DNA of 64,000 nucleotides from Aliivibrio finisterrensis (GCF_008933155.1 NZ_WBVP01000009.1:81448-145447), one strand, 5' to 3'. Shown: positions 29,526-39,430, numbered from the stretch's first letter. Program-made: numbers and translations. The notes: generated by a model from the sequence alone, not told the origin.

Positions 29526-30842
29526 ATGCCAAGTCCTTCTCTCTCAAAACAACTTTTTCATATGACATGGCCAATGACGTTTGGTGTTCTTTCTTTAATG
29601 AGCTTTCAACTTGTCGATAGTGCCTTTATCGGCCAATTGGGCATACTTCCTCTTGCTGCCCAAGGCTTTACTATGCCATTACAGATGGTCATCATTGGTT
29701 TACAAGTTGGATTAGGCATTGCGACAACCGCTGTAATCGCGCGAGTATTAGGCGCTCAACAAATAAAAAAAGCCAAGCAACTTGCTGGATTAGTTCTCTC
29801 GCTGGGCGCCGCAATGGTATTCATCATGTGTCTGCTCATTTGGTTCTCTCGAGGTTTATTACTTGACCTACTCGGCGCAGAAGCCAATGTATTTCCCATA
29901 ATCGATAGTTATTGGCCAGTATGGTTAGCAAGTTGCTGGGCAGGAGCTATGATCTATTTTGCTTACAGTGTGTGTCGTGCCAATGGTGATACTAAACTGC
30001 CGGGCTTAATGATGATGGCAACCAGTATCTTAAATATGATCCTTGATCCTATTTTCATCTTTCAATTTAACTTAGGCTTAAACGGTGCAGCTTGGGCAAC
30101 GATAGTCTCTTTCACTATTGGTTTTTGTATCATTCTACCCCCTATTTTTAAGCGTAATTGGATCTCTTTTTCATGGCACGATCTCAACATCCTGCAATCC
30201 ATTAAAGAGCTAAACGCAGTAATGGCCCCAGCAATGATGAGCCAACTTCTACCACCCCTTTCTTCTATGATGGCAACGAAAATTATCGCCGGTTTTGGCG
30301 CGGCAGCTGTTGCAGGTTGGGCTATGGCTTCTCGTATCGAGTTTTTTGCTATTGTGATAGTCCTTGCTTTAACCATGTCAACTCCACCAATGGTTGGAAA
30401 AATGCTTGGTGCCAAACAATTTGGGGAAATTCAAAAGCTAATCAAAATTGCAGCTAAATTTCTCTTAGTTTGGCAAATCAGCCTCGCTGTCTTATTGTTT
30501 GTAATTGCCAAACCATTAGCTAATTTATTAAGTGCGGACACCAATGTAATTGCCGTTATTCAATCTTATCTTATGTGGGTGCCTGTCAGCCTTGGCTCTT
30601 TAGGTATTTGCATGCTGATGGTTTCCGTTTGTAATGCGTTAGGTATATCAATGCGAGCGCTCACTATTTCGATACTTAGATTATTCGTCTGCTTTTTACC
30701 TATGATATGGCTAGGTTCTACATTATTTGGATTGAATGGTGTTTTCATGGGTGCATTGATTGGTAATACAATGGCAGGAATAATGGCTTGGATAATGTAC
30801 GCTCAAGCAATAAATAAACTTCAAGATAATAGCGAATATTAA
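29526..30842 (+). CDS. MATE-family multidrug/metabolite exporter
   Basis: MATE transporters export cationic or other organic compounds using a sodium or proton gradient. The 438-residue protein has about twelve hydrophobic segments in two related halves and begins with the usual amphipathic stretch then M-T-W-P-M-T-F-G-V-L-S. It looks like the DinF/NorM broad group; the substrate cannot be stated. A TTG-started longer frame from 29472 is possible, but the ATG at 29526 fits the family. It is followed after 9 bp by the DUF2164 gene, so the two are probably co-transcribed. Confidence 0.87.
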   Translation: MPSPSLSKQLFHMTWPMTFGVLSLMSFQLVDSAFIGQLGILPLAAQGFTMPLQMVIIGLQVGLGIATTAVIARVLGAQQIKKAKQLAGLVLSLGAAMVFIMCLLIWFSRGLLLDLLGAEANVFPIIDSYWPVWLASCWAGAMIYFAYSVCRANGDTKLPGLMMMATSILNMILDPIFIFQFNLGLNGAAWATIVSFTIGFCIILPPIFKRNWISFSWHDLNILQSIKELNAVMAPAMMSQLLPPLSSMMATKIIAGFGAAAVAGWAMASRIEFFAIVIVLALTMSTPPMVGKMLGAKQFGEIQKLIKIAAKFLLVWQISLAVLLFVIAKPLANLLSADTNVIAVIQSYLMWVPVSLGSLGICMLMVSVCNALGISMRALTISILRLFVCFLPMIWLGSTLFGLNGVFMGALIGNTMAGIMAWIMYAQAINKLQDNSEY

Positions 30843-30851
30843 GGATATGTC

Positions 30852-31097
30852 ATGACTACAATTACATTACCAAAAAACAAACGAGATGAGTTAGTACAAA
30901 AATTTCAACACTATTTTGAACAAGAACTAGATACTGAGCTTGGTCAATTTGACGGAGAGTTCTTATTGGACTTTATAATTAAGCAAACCGGTCCTGTCTT
31001 TTATAACCAAGGATTAGCCGACGCTCAAACCATTATAGAACGTAAAACACAAGATATTGCAGATGAAATCTATGAAATTGAAATGATTGAAAATTAA
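30852..31097 (+). CDS. DUF2164-family small protein
   Basis: This 81-residue acidic protein matches the DUF2164 pattern: I-T-L-P-K-N-K-R near the start, Y-F-E-Q-E-L-D near 23, G-Q-F-D-G-E-F-L-L-D-F near 36 and Y-N-Q-G-L-A-D-A-Q near 57. Its function is unknown. It has no signal peptide or cysteine, so it is probably cytoplasmic. An AAGGAT site precedes the ATG, which is 9 bp after the MATE gene. Whether it works with that exporter is untested. Confidence 0.85.
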   Translation: MTTITLPKNKRDELVQKFQHYFEQELDTELGQFDGEFLLDFIIKQTGPVFYNQGLADAQTIIERKTQDIADEIYEIEMIEN

Positions 31098-31276
31098 TAT
31101 CATTAATAAACATTGAATTTAGAACAAATACTTAACTGATACATCAATGATTAAAGACAAAAAAATCACAACTTGTTACAATCACTATCGACAAAACCGT
31201 GACAAAGGTCTAAAATTTGCGAAACATGACGTAAATATTACACAATTTACTTTTTTCTCAAAAATAAGAGGCTTAA

Positions 31277-32905
31277 ATGCAATTTTCTTTAAAAAATACG
31301 TCGATACGTATTCAAATATTATTACCCGTCATCCTTACTGCTCTAGCCTTATTTATTTCTCTAGGTTTTACTGCTTCTATCTTGGAAGAAGAACAAAACA
31401 TCATTGCAAGCAACACTAATTCTTTTGTATTTTACAAAGACCAACTTGCTAAAGTCGATGATATCGTTTATCCGTTACGTATAGGTGCTATTTATGCTAT
31501 TTATGATACAAGTCGTCGTGACAACTTTACAAACGAGCTACAAAGTAAAGTAAGTAGCATTAATGCTTTGCTTGATGAAATGGAAGAAAGAAAAACATTC
31601 GCTCGTGACGTAAAACAAGTCCGCTCTAATATTAATGATTACGTTCAGTTTTCACATAAAGTTGTTAATTACTTAAACAAAAAAGAAAGTGGCGCTACCG
31701 TTAATGAAAATTATAGCAATTTAATCTCTCAGTATCGTGATGTCGGCAATCGCATGGTTGAGTCTATCAACAGCCTTTCTCAACAAGTAAATAAATTTTC
31801 TGATATTGCTATGCAAGAAAGTTATAAGAAAAACACACAAGTTAAGTTTAATGCTGGTTTAAGCATTTTAGCAGTGTTTATCCTTTCAATGATCAGTGCG
31901 TGGTGGTTATCCGGCCTTATCGTTACCCCTATCAAAAAAATCCAAGTTATTATTCGTCGCTTAGCAGAAGGTGATTTAACCGTTCGCGCTGACGCTAATG
32001 GTGATAATGAAATTTCTGAATTAAGCAAAGACATAAATACAACCGCAACTCAACTACAAACGACTGTTGAAGCACTATCCCGTATCAGTGAAGATGTTGC
32101 AGCAGCATCAACTGAATTAGCAGCTGTAATGACAGAATCAGAAGTAAATTCACAAAAAGAGCTCAGTGAAATTGAACAAGTTGCCTCTGCTGTTAACGAA
32201 TTATCCAGCACTGCTGATAATGTAAGTGATAACGCCTTGTCAGCAGATAGAACCGCTCGTGATACAAACGAACTTGCTCGCTCTGGTTTAGATATCTTTA
32301 CTCAAAGTAATCAAGCAAGCGAAGATATGGCAAATGCACTAACCGATGCTGCAGTGGTTGTTAATCGCTTAAAAGAGCAATCGGAACAAATCAATAATGT
32401 TGTCGAAGTAATCCGTGGTGTTTCAGAACAAACAAACCTTCTTGCATTGAATGCTGCCATTGAAGCTGCGCGCGCAGGTGAATCAGGTCGTGGTTTTGCC
32501 GTAGTTGCTGATGAAGTCCGTCTGCTTGCTGCTCGTACTCAAGAGTCAACAAAAGAGATTCAAACTATTATTGAATCACTACAAGAACAGTCAGGCTTAG
32601 CTAATGACAGCATGCAAACCAGTCTTGATAAACTTGAATTAAATAAAGAGTTAACAGCAAAAGCGGGTGATGCTTTAGTTAGCATCACTGAATCAATTAC
32701 CGCTATTAATGACATGAACACTCAAGTTGCTACTGCTGCCGAAGAGCAATCTCAAGTCACTCAAGACATTAACCGTAATGTGGTGAATATGTCTGAGCTT
32801 GTAAATCAAAATGTAACAGGCATTAGCCAAAGTGCGAGTGCAAGTAATGAATTATCTCGATTAGCTGAGCAACAAAAAGAACAACTGGCTTTCTTTAAGT
32901 TGTAA
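31277..32905 (+). CDS. Methyl-accepting chemotaxis protein
   Basis: This is a transmembrane chemoreceptor that would signal through CheW/CheA to the flagellar motor. The 542-residue protein has TM1 at about 11-33, a periplasmic helical sensor domain at about 34-190, TM2 at about 193-213, and then a HAMP domain and the long signalling coiled coil. The hairpin tip [19 protein letters not shown] lies near 380-400. The sensor is probably a four-helix-bundle type and gives no clue to the ligand. There is no C-terminal CheR/CheB-binding pentapeptide. It has a strong AAGAGG site and its own terminator. Confidence 0.93.
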   Translation: MQFSLKNTSIRIQILLPVILTALALFISLGFTASILEEEQNIIASNTNSFVFYKDQLAKVDDIVYPLRIGAIYAIYDTSRRDNFTNELQSKVSSINALLDEMEERKTFARDVKQVRSNINDYVQFSHKVVNYLNKKESGATVNENYSNLISQYRDVGNRMVESINSLSQQVNKFSDIAMQESYKKNTQVKFNAGLSILAVFILSMISAWWLSGLIVTPIKKIQVIIRRLAEGDLTVRADANGDNEISELSKDINTTATQLQTTVEALSRISEDVAAASTELAAVMTESEVNSQKELSEIEQVASAVNELSSTADNVSDNALSADRTARDTNELARSGLDIFTQSNQASEDMANALTDAAVVVNRLKEQSEQINNVVEVIRGVSEQTNLLALNAAIEAARAGESGRGFAVVADEVRLLAARTQESTKEIQTIIESLQEQSGLANDSMQTSLDKLELNKELTAKAGDALVSITESITAINDMNTQVATAAEEQSQVTQDINRNVVNMSELVNQNVTGISQSASASNELSRLAEQQKEQLAFFKL

Positions 32906-32926
32906 TTTTTAGATAAAGCGTTGATA

Positions 32927-32964
32927 TAAAAAAGCGGTAAGGCCACCCACCTTACCGCTTTTTC
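32927..32964. terminator. Bidirectional terminator between the chemoreceptor and copI
   Basis: A 9-bp GC-rich stem (GCGGTAAGG with CCTTACCGC) is extended by A/T pairs on both sides and has a 7-base loop. It serves both converging genes. Confidence 0.9.
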
Positions 32965-32981
32965 GTATCATTCAAATAGCA

Positions 32982-33524
32982 TTATAATGTTACTTTCTTT
33001 ACCATTCCTGCTTCTGCATGCCCTGGAATATTACACGCAAACTCTACGTTATTATCACCATGGAAATGCCATGTAATCTGTTTTGCTTTCCCAGGCTGAA
33101 CGGTTACGGTACTGCCACTGTCATGCGCATGACCCGATGTCATTTTTTTCATCATTTCGCGATGTTCTAACTGCTCAGTTTCGTTACCAATCGCAAACTC
33201 ATGATCAATCTTACCTGTATTCATTATCACAAATTGAACGATATCGTTTGGTTCAATAGTCACTTCTTTTTTGGATGTAATTTTCATATCATCAGATAAG
33301 ATAACGTGTACGACTTTGTTTGGTTTCATACCTGTTGCTGGCATACCTACTGCATTCATATCCTTCATAGACATGCCTTCCATCTTACTCATATCCATGT
33401 CTTTCATATTCATTTTTGAATGGTCCATTTCCATTGAACCATGATCCATTTTACTGTGGTCCATCTCAGCCATTGCTGAACTTGCTACTAATGATAATGC
33501 GATTGCTAATACTGTCTTTTTCAT
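32982..33524 (-). CDS. copI: CopI-like periplasmic cupredoxin
   Basis: This is a 180-residue exported copper protein. A signal peptide covers residues 1-19 (cleavage at A-M-A/E). Residues 20-56 are extraordinarily rich in Met, His and Asp (repeats such as M-D-H-S-K-M), which is typical of Cu(I)/Cu(II) capture. The C-terminal cupredoxin domain has a full type 1 copper set: His108, Cys164, His169 and Met174. This two-part layout matches CopI-type copper tolerance proteins. It is the last gene of the copper cluster, after the broken cusA, with a hairpin between them. Unlike its efflux neighbours it looks fully intact. Confidence 0.82.
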   Translation of the reverse strand: MKKTVLAIALSLVASSAMAEMDHSKMDHGSMEMDHSKMNMKDMDMSKMEGMSMKDMNAVGMPATGMKPNKVVHVILSDDMKITSKKEVTIEPNDIVQFVIMNTGKIDHEFAIGNETEQLEHREMMKKMTSGHAHDSGSTVTVQPGKAKQITWHFHGDNNVEFACNIPGHAEAGMVKKVTL

Positions 33525-33553
33525 TTTATTTTCCTTTTTAGATATTTATTAAT

Positions 33554-33580
33554 TGGCTTATTACTTAGAACAATAAGCCA
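33554..33580 (-). other. Hairpin between cusA remnant and copI
   Basis: The perfect 9-bp arms TGGCTTATT and AATAAGCCA enclose 9 bases. It lacks a strong U-tract on the minus strand, so it could be an attenuator, an mRNA-protecting hairpin or a weak terminator. It would bear on whether copI is still transcribed from the distant cluster promoter. Confidence 0.45.
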
Positions 33581-33615
33581 TTGATATTTTTAGGTTAAGT
33601 TAATTGGTGCTATAG

Positions 33616-35896
33616 CTAAACACTTTGACACTGACGCTGTTTCCAGAGTTTAAATACGGCAGGAATAACAACTAATGTCAGTAACAATGCTGATACCATT
33701 CCACCAATCATTGGCGCTGCAATTCGTTGCATTACTTCAGATCCCGTACCTGAGCCATACATAATTGGAATTAGGCCAATAATTACAGTAAGCACAGTCA
33801 TCATGACAGGACGAACACGTAAACCCGCCCCCTCACCAATCGCTTGTGTTAAGTCTTGTTGAGTCGGCAAGTTATTTTTCTCAGAAGCATTATTCTGTTT
33901 TTCATTCCATGCTTGGTTTAAATACACCAACATAATCACGCCTATTTCAACCGCAACACCAGCTAAAGCAATAAAGCCAACACCTACAGCAATAGAGAAA
34001 TTAAAGTTTAGAATATGCATAAGCCACAGGCCGCCAACCATAGCTAACGGTAATGTTCCCAGGATAATTAACACTTCAGAAATCCGCTTAAAACTAAGAT
34101 AAAGAAGCAACATAATAATGCCAATCGTAATGGGAACTACCGTTGTTAAGCGCTCTTTAGCTCGTTCCATATATTCATATTGACCAGACCAACCTAATGA
34201 ATAACCTGCAGGTAAATCTAATTGCTCATGAACGACTTGCTGAGCTTCGTGAACATAAGAGCCCAAATCTCGACCATCAATATCAACAAACACCCAACCA
34301 TTAGGACGTGCATTTTCTGTTTTGATCATTGGTGGACCATCTTCATACCGAATATCAGCCACATCAGCAAACGCAATTCGAGCGCCATTAGCGGTAATAA
34401 GCGGTAAGTTTTGCAATTTAACGACAGAATCTCGATACGACTGTGGATAACGAACATTGATCGGATAACGCTCTAACCCTTCAATGGTTTCACCTACATT
34501 CATGCCACCAACAGCGGTTGAAATAACTTGCTGTATATCTTTAATATTCAATCCATATCGAGCTGCTTGGCGACGTTTAATATCTATTGTGACATAGCGA
34601 CCACCAGCAACACGCTCTGCGTAAACAGAAGTCGTTCCTTGGATATTGTTTAAAATCGGTTCTAACTCAGCACCTATCTTTTCAATGCGTTAAGATCTGG
34701 TCCTACTATCTTTATTCCTATTGGTGTTTTAATCCCTGTCGCCAGCATATCGATACGCGTTTTGATTGGCATTACCCATGCGTTCGTAATTCCGGGAAAT
34801 TGAATCAATTGGTCTAGCTCGTTCTTGATCGATTCAGTTGTGACACCGTCACGCCATTCATCTTTTGGTTTGAACTGAATAACCGTCTCTATCATGGTCA
34901 ATGGTGCCGGATCAGTCGCGGTTTCCGCTCGACCAATTTTTCCCCACACCGTATCAACTTCAGGAACGGTTTTAATCAGTTTATTGGTTTGTTGTAGTAA
35001 CTCTCTCGCCTTACCAATTGAGAACCCTGGATAGGTTGTTGGCATGTACATTAAATCGCCCTCATCCAATGGCGGAATAAACTCACTGCCCATTTTAGAG
35101 ATCGGATAATACGCAGAGCCCATAAGAACGATAGCAACAAGTAAAACCGTTTTAGGAAAACGTAAACTCACATTAAGTAGCGGGCGATATAACCTGAAGT
35201 GCGAACCATATGCTCAGCTTCTGCTACTTCAATAACGGAGGCGCCTGCTTCTTGATTTCCGTCTTTAATCGCTTTATTAATTTGCTGTAGTGTTAGGTTA
35301 TAAGCTCGTAACTTATCAGGATCAATTTCAACCTGATATTGCTTGACCATTCCGCCAACGGTCGCGACTTCCGATACGCCATCAACGGTTTGTAATTCAT
35401 ACTTTAAGAACCAATCCTGAAAACTACGTAATTCAGCGAGATCATGTTTTCCTGTTTTATCTTGTAAAACATAACTGTAAACCCAGCCCACACCTGTCGC
35501 ATCTGGACCTAATATCGGTTTTGCTTCTGCTGGTAACTTAGGTGCGACTTGACTTAAGTACTCTAAAATACGCGAACGTGCCCAGTACATGTCGGTATCA
35601 TCATTAAAAATAATATAAACATACGAGTCACCAAAGAAAGAATAGCCGCGAACGGTTTCAGCTCCCGCAACCGCAAGCATGGCTGTCGTTAACGGATAGG
35701 TAACCTGATCTTCCACCACTTGTGGTGCTTGTCCTGGGTAACTTGTTTTGATGATCACCTGTACATCAGAAAGATCAGGCAGAGCATCTATTGGCGTATT
35801 CTTTACACTGTAAATCCCTGCTACGACTAAGGCGAACGTTGCAACCAACACTAAAAATCGATTTTCTATTGACCAACGAATAATGGCAGGGATCAT
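33616..35896 (-). pseudogene. cusA: cusA, copper/silver RND efflux pump (internal deletion plus frameshift)
   Basis: CusA is the proton-driven inner-membrane pump of the CusCBA complex. Family members have about 1040 residues; only about 760 codons remain, in three frames. Segment 35168-35896 encodes the N-terminal 242 residues up to M-V-R-T-S-G-Y. Segment 34674-35171 resumes in another frame at [13 protein letters not shown], a point some 230-280 codons further on in intact homologues. The join falls at a short TAT shared by both sides. A second frame break at about 34685 (one base missing; the expected A-I-E-K-I-G continues in the next frame) separates segment 33616-34551. The deletion removes much of the first periplasmic and membrane half, so pumping is not possible. 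The start overlaps cusB as ATGA. Confidence 0.92.
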
Positions 35897-37362
35897 AATA
35901 ATTCCCCTTCTTTCTCTATCTCAAGCAGTTGATATTCATCATTTATCTTTTGAACTAGAAACTGAACCGCTTCACCTTCACGAAAAGAAACTAAATCAAT
36001 CTCTTTATCGACCGAAAAATTCATTTCACCCGCTTTCCAATCCCATTGTGATACGGGTTTATGAGCAAAGGTGAACATACCAAAATCAGCCATAAGCATG
36101 GTGATATTTCCAGAGATCCAAACACTGTTTTCTGGTCCATTAATTCGGCTTAACTCAGCCGTTTTACTTGATTCAGAATCTAATAAGAATTGATCTGATG
36201 TAACAACTTTATCGTTTTCTTTCAATCCCTTAACGATTTCAACTTTATTCGCAGCTTCACGGCCTGCAATGATGCGAACTGAACGATATTTACCTTCTCC
36301 TTCATCTAATACAACACGTTCCATACCATTTGAACGTATTACCGCTTGGCGAGGAATCGTCAATACTTCCTCTTTTGTTTTAGGATAAATTGTAATGTTT
36401 GCGAACATGTTGGGCTTTAATGCACCATCTTGGTTATCAAATTTTAAGCGCATACGCATGGTTCGTGTTTTTTGGTCTAAAATCGGATAAACGTAATCAA
36501 CTTCGCCTTCCCATTTTTTTCCAGGGACAGCATCGAGTGTCATTACCGCTTTATTGCCTGACGATAACCAGTGTGCCTGACGCTCAAAAACTTCTGCATC
36601 TAGCAAACCTCTTCTAAAGGCCCCGCGCTTATCACAACCTGAGAAGGCGATAAATACCCTCCTTCACGAATATTCAGACTTGGAATAACACCACTAGATG
36701 TTGCTTTTATCTCTATGTTTTTATTTGCTTTACCTTGTCTAACAATATAATTAATCTTTTTAATATCAACACCAAAAGAATGCAATCACTCTCTTGCGCC
36801 TTAAACTAATCCTTTGCGGCCAGTGCGATACGCGTTTAATAATTCTTCTTGTGCTTTTACAAGCTCTGGAGAGTAAAGCGTAAATAATACATCGCCTTTA
36901 TTTACTTTTTCACTAATCGCGTTGATATTCAGTTTCTCAACCCAACCCGCAGCCCGCACGTTGACTTGCCATAATTGACTTTCATCAAATGCGATATAAC
37001 CGACGGTATCTATATTTGGTGACAAGATCGTTTTCTCGACAAACGCACTTTTTACGCCAAGATTATTAACCACGCTTGGATCAATTGTTACCGTTCCTGC
37101 TAGTGCTTTCTCTCCTTGTCCTTCATCGGCATAAACAGGCACTAAATCCATTCCCATTGGGGATTTACCTGGCTGATCTCGACGATAATTTGCATCCATA
37201 GGAGCAACCCATTATAAATGGCTCACTTTTCTCAGCACCGACTTCTGAACTGTTATTCATCGTCATCGCCGCCATATCATGCCCTGAGTACAAGCTCATA
37301 CCCGAAACGCCAATAACGCCACCAATTACGATTGAAAGTAATGCTATTTTAACTGGTTTCAT
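35893..37362 (-). pseudogene. cusB: cusB, copper efflux periplasmic adaptor (two frameshifts, two nonsense codons)
   Basis: CusB links CusA to CusC and passes metal to the pump. Four lesions are visible. At about 37207 the frame must change between F-I and W-V-A-P-M-D, with one base extra. In-frame TAA and TGA codons, near 36805 and 36790, interrupt the reading between G-R-K-G-L-V and L-H-S-F-G-V. At about 36603 one base is missing in V-W-L-D-A-E. All fragments otherwise read as good CusB: the metal-binding N-Y-R-R-D-Q-P-G-K-S-P-M-G-M-D-L motif, the lipoyl/barrel domains, and a C-terminal fused CusF-like domain with H, W and M ligands (A-H-K-P-V-S-Q-W-D-W-K-A-G-E-M). The ATG at 37362 has an AAGGAAGAG site. 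Confidence 0.93.
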
Positions 37363-37372
37363 TTTCTCTTCC

Positions 37373-38708
37373 TTACTGCTCTGACGGCGAAAATTGTGGC
37401 GCAGAAACGTGATAATCAAAGCCATTTAAGATAAAAAGCTAAGTTGCTGTATTTTTTCTTTAAATCACTGAATAAACGTGGTTTTTCTAGTTCAATGCTC
37501 AGTTCATCACTTGCAGCTGAAATCACATCATTAAATTGTGCGGTATTATTTTCATAACCACGCTCAACGGCACGAGTTCTATCTTTTGCTTGGGGCAGTA
37601 AAGTATGGTTATAACGAGAAAGACGCTGCTCAAGATTGTATTTATCAACCAATAGCGAATTAACTTTTGCGTTCATTTGACGAAGTAATACGTCACGTTG
37701 TGATTTTGCAGCACCCACTTGATATTGCGCAGCTGCATAGTTTTGGTCTTGACGTTTGTCGGTAAATAGCGGGAGATCCATGGTTACATATGCACTCACC
37801 AAATCAGACGCAGGTTGTCCACCCATGCCATTCGCTTGACGATAGGCATACATTACTTCTACACCAAATTGAGGCGAATAAGATTCATCGGCAATATCCA
37901 CTTTGGTTTTGGTTGCGGTTATCGCTAATTCACTCATTTTTATTGTTGGATTCGACTTCAATAAATCATAAAATTCAGTATCTTGACTTGCCTTTGAATT
38001 TAATAATTTATTCAATGTCGACCACTCTAGTGATTTTATACCTTGCGATTTTTTCTCGGCTAAATTAGGCAACCATTCTGTGAGTTGTGCATAGATACGG
38101 CCTTGCAACTGACGGTTCGTTTGCAACTTTTCATCCAGCCGACTCAATTGAAGCTGAGCTTGTAGCAAGTCCTGACTTTCACTTTTACCAATCGAATAAT
38201 TGGTCTTAATGTAGGTTTCCATCTCTGACAGTAGTTGACGATTCTCATGTAAAATAGCTTCTGCTTTTTGTAAGAATCCCAACTCAATCCAAAGTTGGGT
38301 AATGGCATTTGCCACTTCTAACTCACGAACTTGAACCTGCATTGCTAATACATCGGCTTGTTGTCCAGTTTGCTTTTGTTGTAAGTCTAAGCTTGAGCCT
38401 CGCCCACACTTTTGCATTAATCCGACCGATATATTGGTCATAGGGTCTTCATCAAATTTAAAACTGTCCACCGGTAAACCACCAAAACCGACTTTTAGCG
38501 TAGGATCGGCAAGCGTTGAACTCGCAATACCTGTAGATCGAAGTGCTTGAGATTGTGCGTATATTTGCTCTCTACTTGCATCAGAAGAGAGTGCTTGTTC
38601 GATAAGTTGTGTTAGCTGACTTTCTGCCAACACTTGATCTGAAATCATTAACGAGATCGCAGAGGCTAACCACACTTTAGTAAAGTGTTTACGTGCTGTA
38701 TTTTTCAT
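37373..38708 (-). pseudogene. cusC: cusC/TolC-family outer-membrane channel, frameshifted at its C-terminus
   Basis: CusC is the outer-membrane duct of the CusCBA exporter. The 430-residue reading frame (stop at 37416) has a signal peptide to about residue 28 and the paired coiled-coil layout of TolC-type proteins. The frame ends abruptly in F-Y-L-K-W-L. If one A is removed from the AAA at about 37427, it instead reads L-N-G-F-D-Y-H-V-S-A-P-Q-F-S-P-S-E-Q and stops at 37373, just ahead of the cusB ribosome-binding site. This looks like the ancestral end, so a one-base insertion has replaced about the last 18 residues. The barrel and coils may survive, so residual function is possible. The upstream 107-bp gap to the small Met-rich gene holds no clear promoter. 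Confidence 0.75.
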
Positions 38709-38815
38709 GGAAACATTCCAATAACGGCATGATCGTAAAGACAGATCAGTGCCATGATTAAACCGGAAAATAAGAAAGCTTATTTAGCGTATTGATTTAA
38801 TAGATATAATTGGAA

Positions 38816-39232
38816 TTAAGCTATTGGAGGTCGATATAAGGAAGGAGATGATAATGAACGGGGTTGTTCATTGTAAAAACCATATTTGATAGCAAAAGCT
38901 AATGAGTTAATTTGAGTATTCAAGCCAATTGGTAAAGCATAAGCCGCTACTGTACATATTGTGTTACAACAGTTATCACCCTGTTCTGAACAATGGTCAT
39001 TATTATTCATCGACATAGATGACATATCACATCCCAAATCACTACCTTGAGACTCTTTTGGTGAATGGCATTCAGGCATGCTGTCACTCATAGGCGACAT
39101 TTGACTTTGAGGCATTGCCATATTCAAGGTCATTCCTTCCATTTTCATTGGGTAGCTGTAAGCAACACTAGATAGCACTAATGCCATCAGCGTAACGCTT
39201 GTCACAACCCATTTAGAAAAAGAAGAAAACAC
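38816..39232 (-). CDS. Small exported Met/Cys/His-rich protein, first gene of the copper cluster
   Basis: I do not recognise this 138-residue protein as a named family. It has a signal peptide (about residues 1-27) and then a metal-ligand-rich segment: M-K-M-E-G-M-T-L-N-M-A-M-P, later C-H, C-D-M-S-S-M-S-M and a D-N-C-C-N-T-I-C stretch, so copper binding is likely. It is the first gene after the CueR-type promoter, which supports a copper role. The start is GTG without a visible Shine-Dalgarno sequence; the leader instead carries three copies of an 8-bp AT-rich repeat. A later Met (residue 16) would spoil the signal peptide. It appears intact. Confidence 0.7.
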   Translation of the reverse strand: MFSSFSKWVVTSVTLMALVLSSVAYSYPMKMEGMTLNMAMPQSQMSPMSDSMPECHSPKESQGSDLGCDMSSMSMNNNDHCSEQGDNCCNTICTVAAYALPIGLNTQINSLAFAIKYGFYNEQPRSLSSPSLYRPPIA

Positions 39233-39236
39233 TATA

Positions 39237-39260
39237 AATATTCATATATTCATATATTCA
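39237..39260 (-). repeat. Three tandem 8-bp repeats in the leader of the copper cluster
   Basis: On the minus strand the unit TGAATATA occurs twice and then once as TGAATATT. It lies between the predicted transcription start and the GTG start codon, where a ribosome-binding site would be expected. Confidence 0.75.
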
Positions 39261-39271
39261 GAATTGGTCAG

Positions 39272-39302
39272 ATATTAAGGCTTCCACTAGGGGTAAGGTC
39301 AA
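39272..39302 (-). promoter_or_regulatory. CueR-type (MerR family) copper-responsive promoter
   Basis: On the minus strand a -35 box TTGACC (39302-39297) and a -10 box TAATAT (39277-39272) are separated by 19 bp, the long spacing typical of MerR-family promoters. The spacer holds the dyad ACCTTAC-N7-GGAAGCC, close to the CueR operator of E. coli copA. It directs transcription into the copper cluster, about 40 bp upstream of the first start codon. Confidence 0.85.
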
Positions 39303-39430
39303 CGGTTTTATGTGAAAACCCTCTCATTTATGAAAACATCCAATGCAAAAATCTCAACGAATTAATCTAACTCATATATTTTGTTAAAAGTCCTTGATAG
39401 ATTACGCAAAAAATTAAGGATGTTATTTTA

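Noticed and set aside
31147..31419. 90-residue frame before and overlapping the chemoreceptor gene
   Set aside because: It runs into the chemoreceptor's coding region in another frame and shows no family features or ribosome-binding site.
35883..36617. Plus-strand frames across cusB
   Set aside because: They are shadows of the decayed cusB; the minus strand shows clear CusB motifs.
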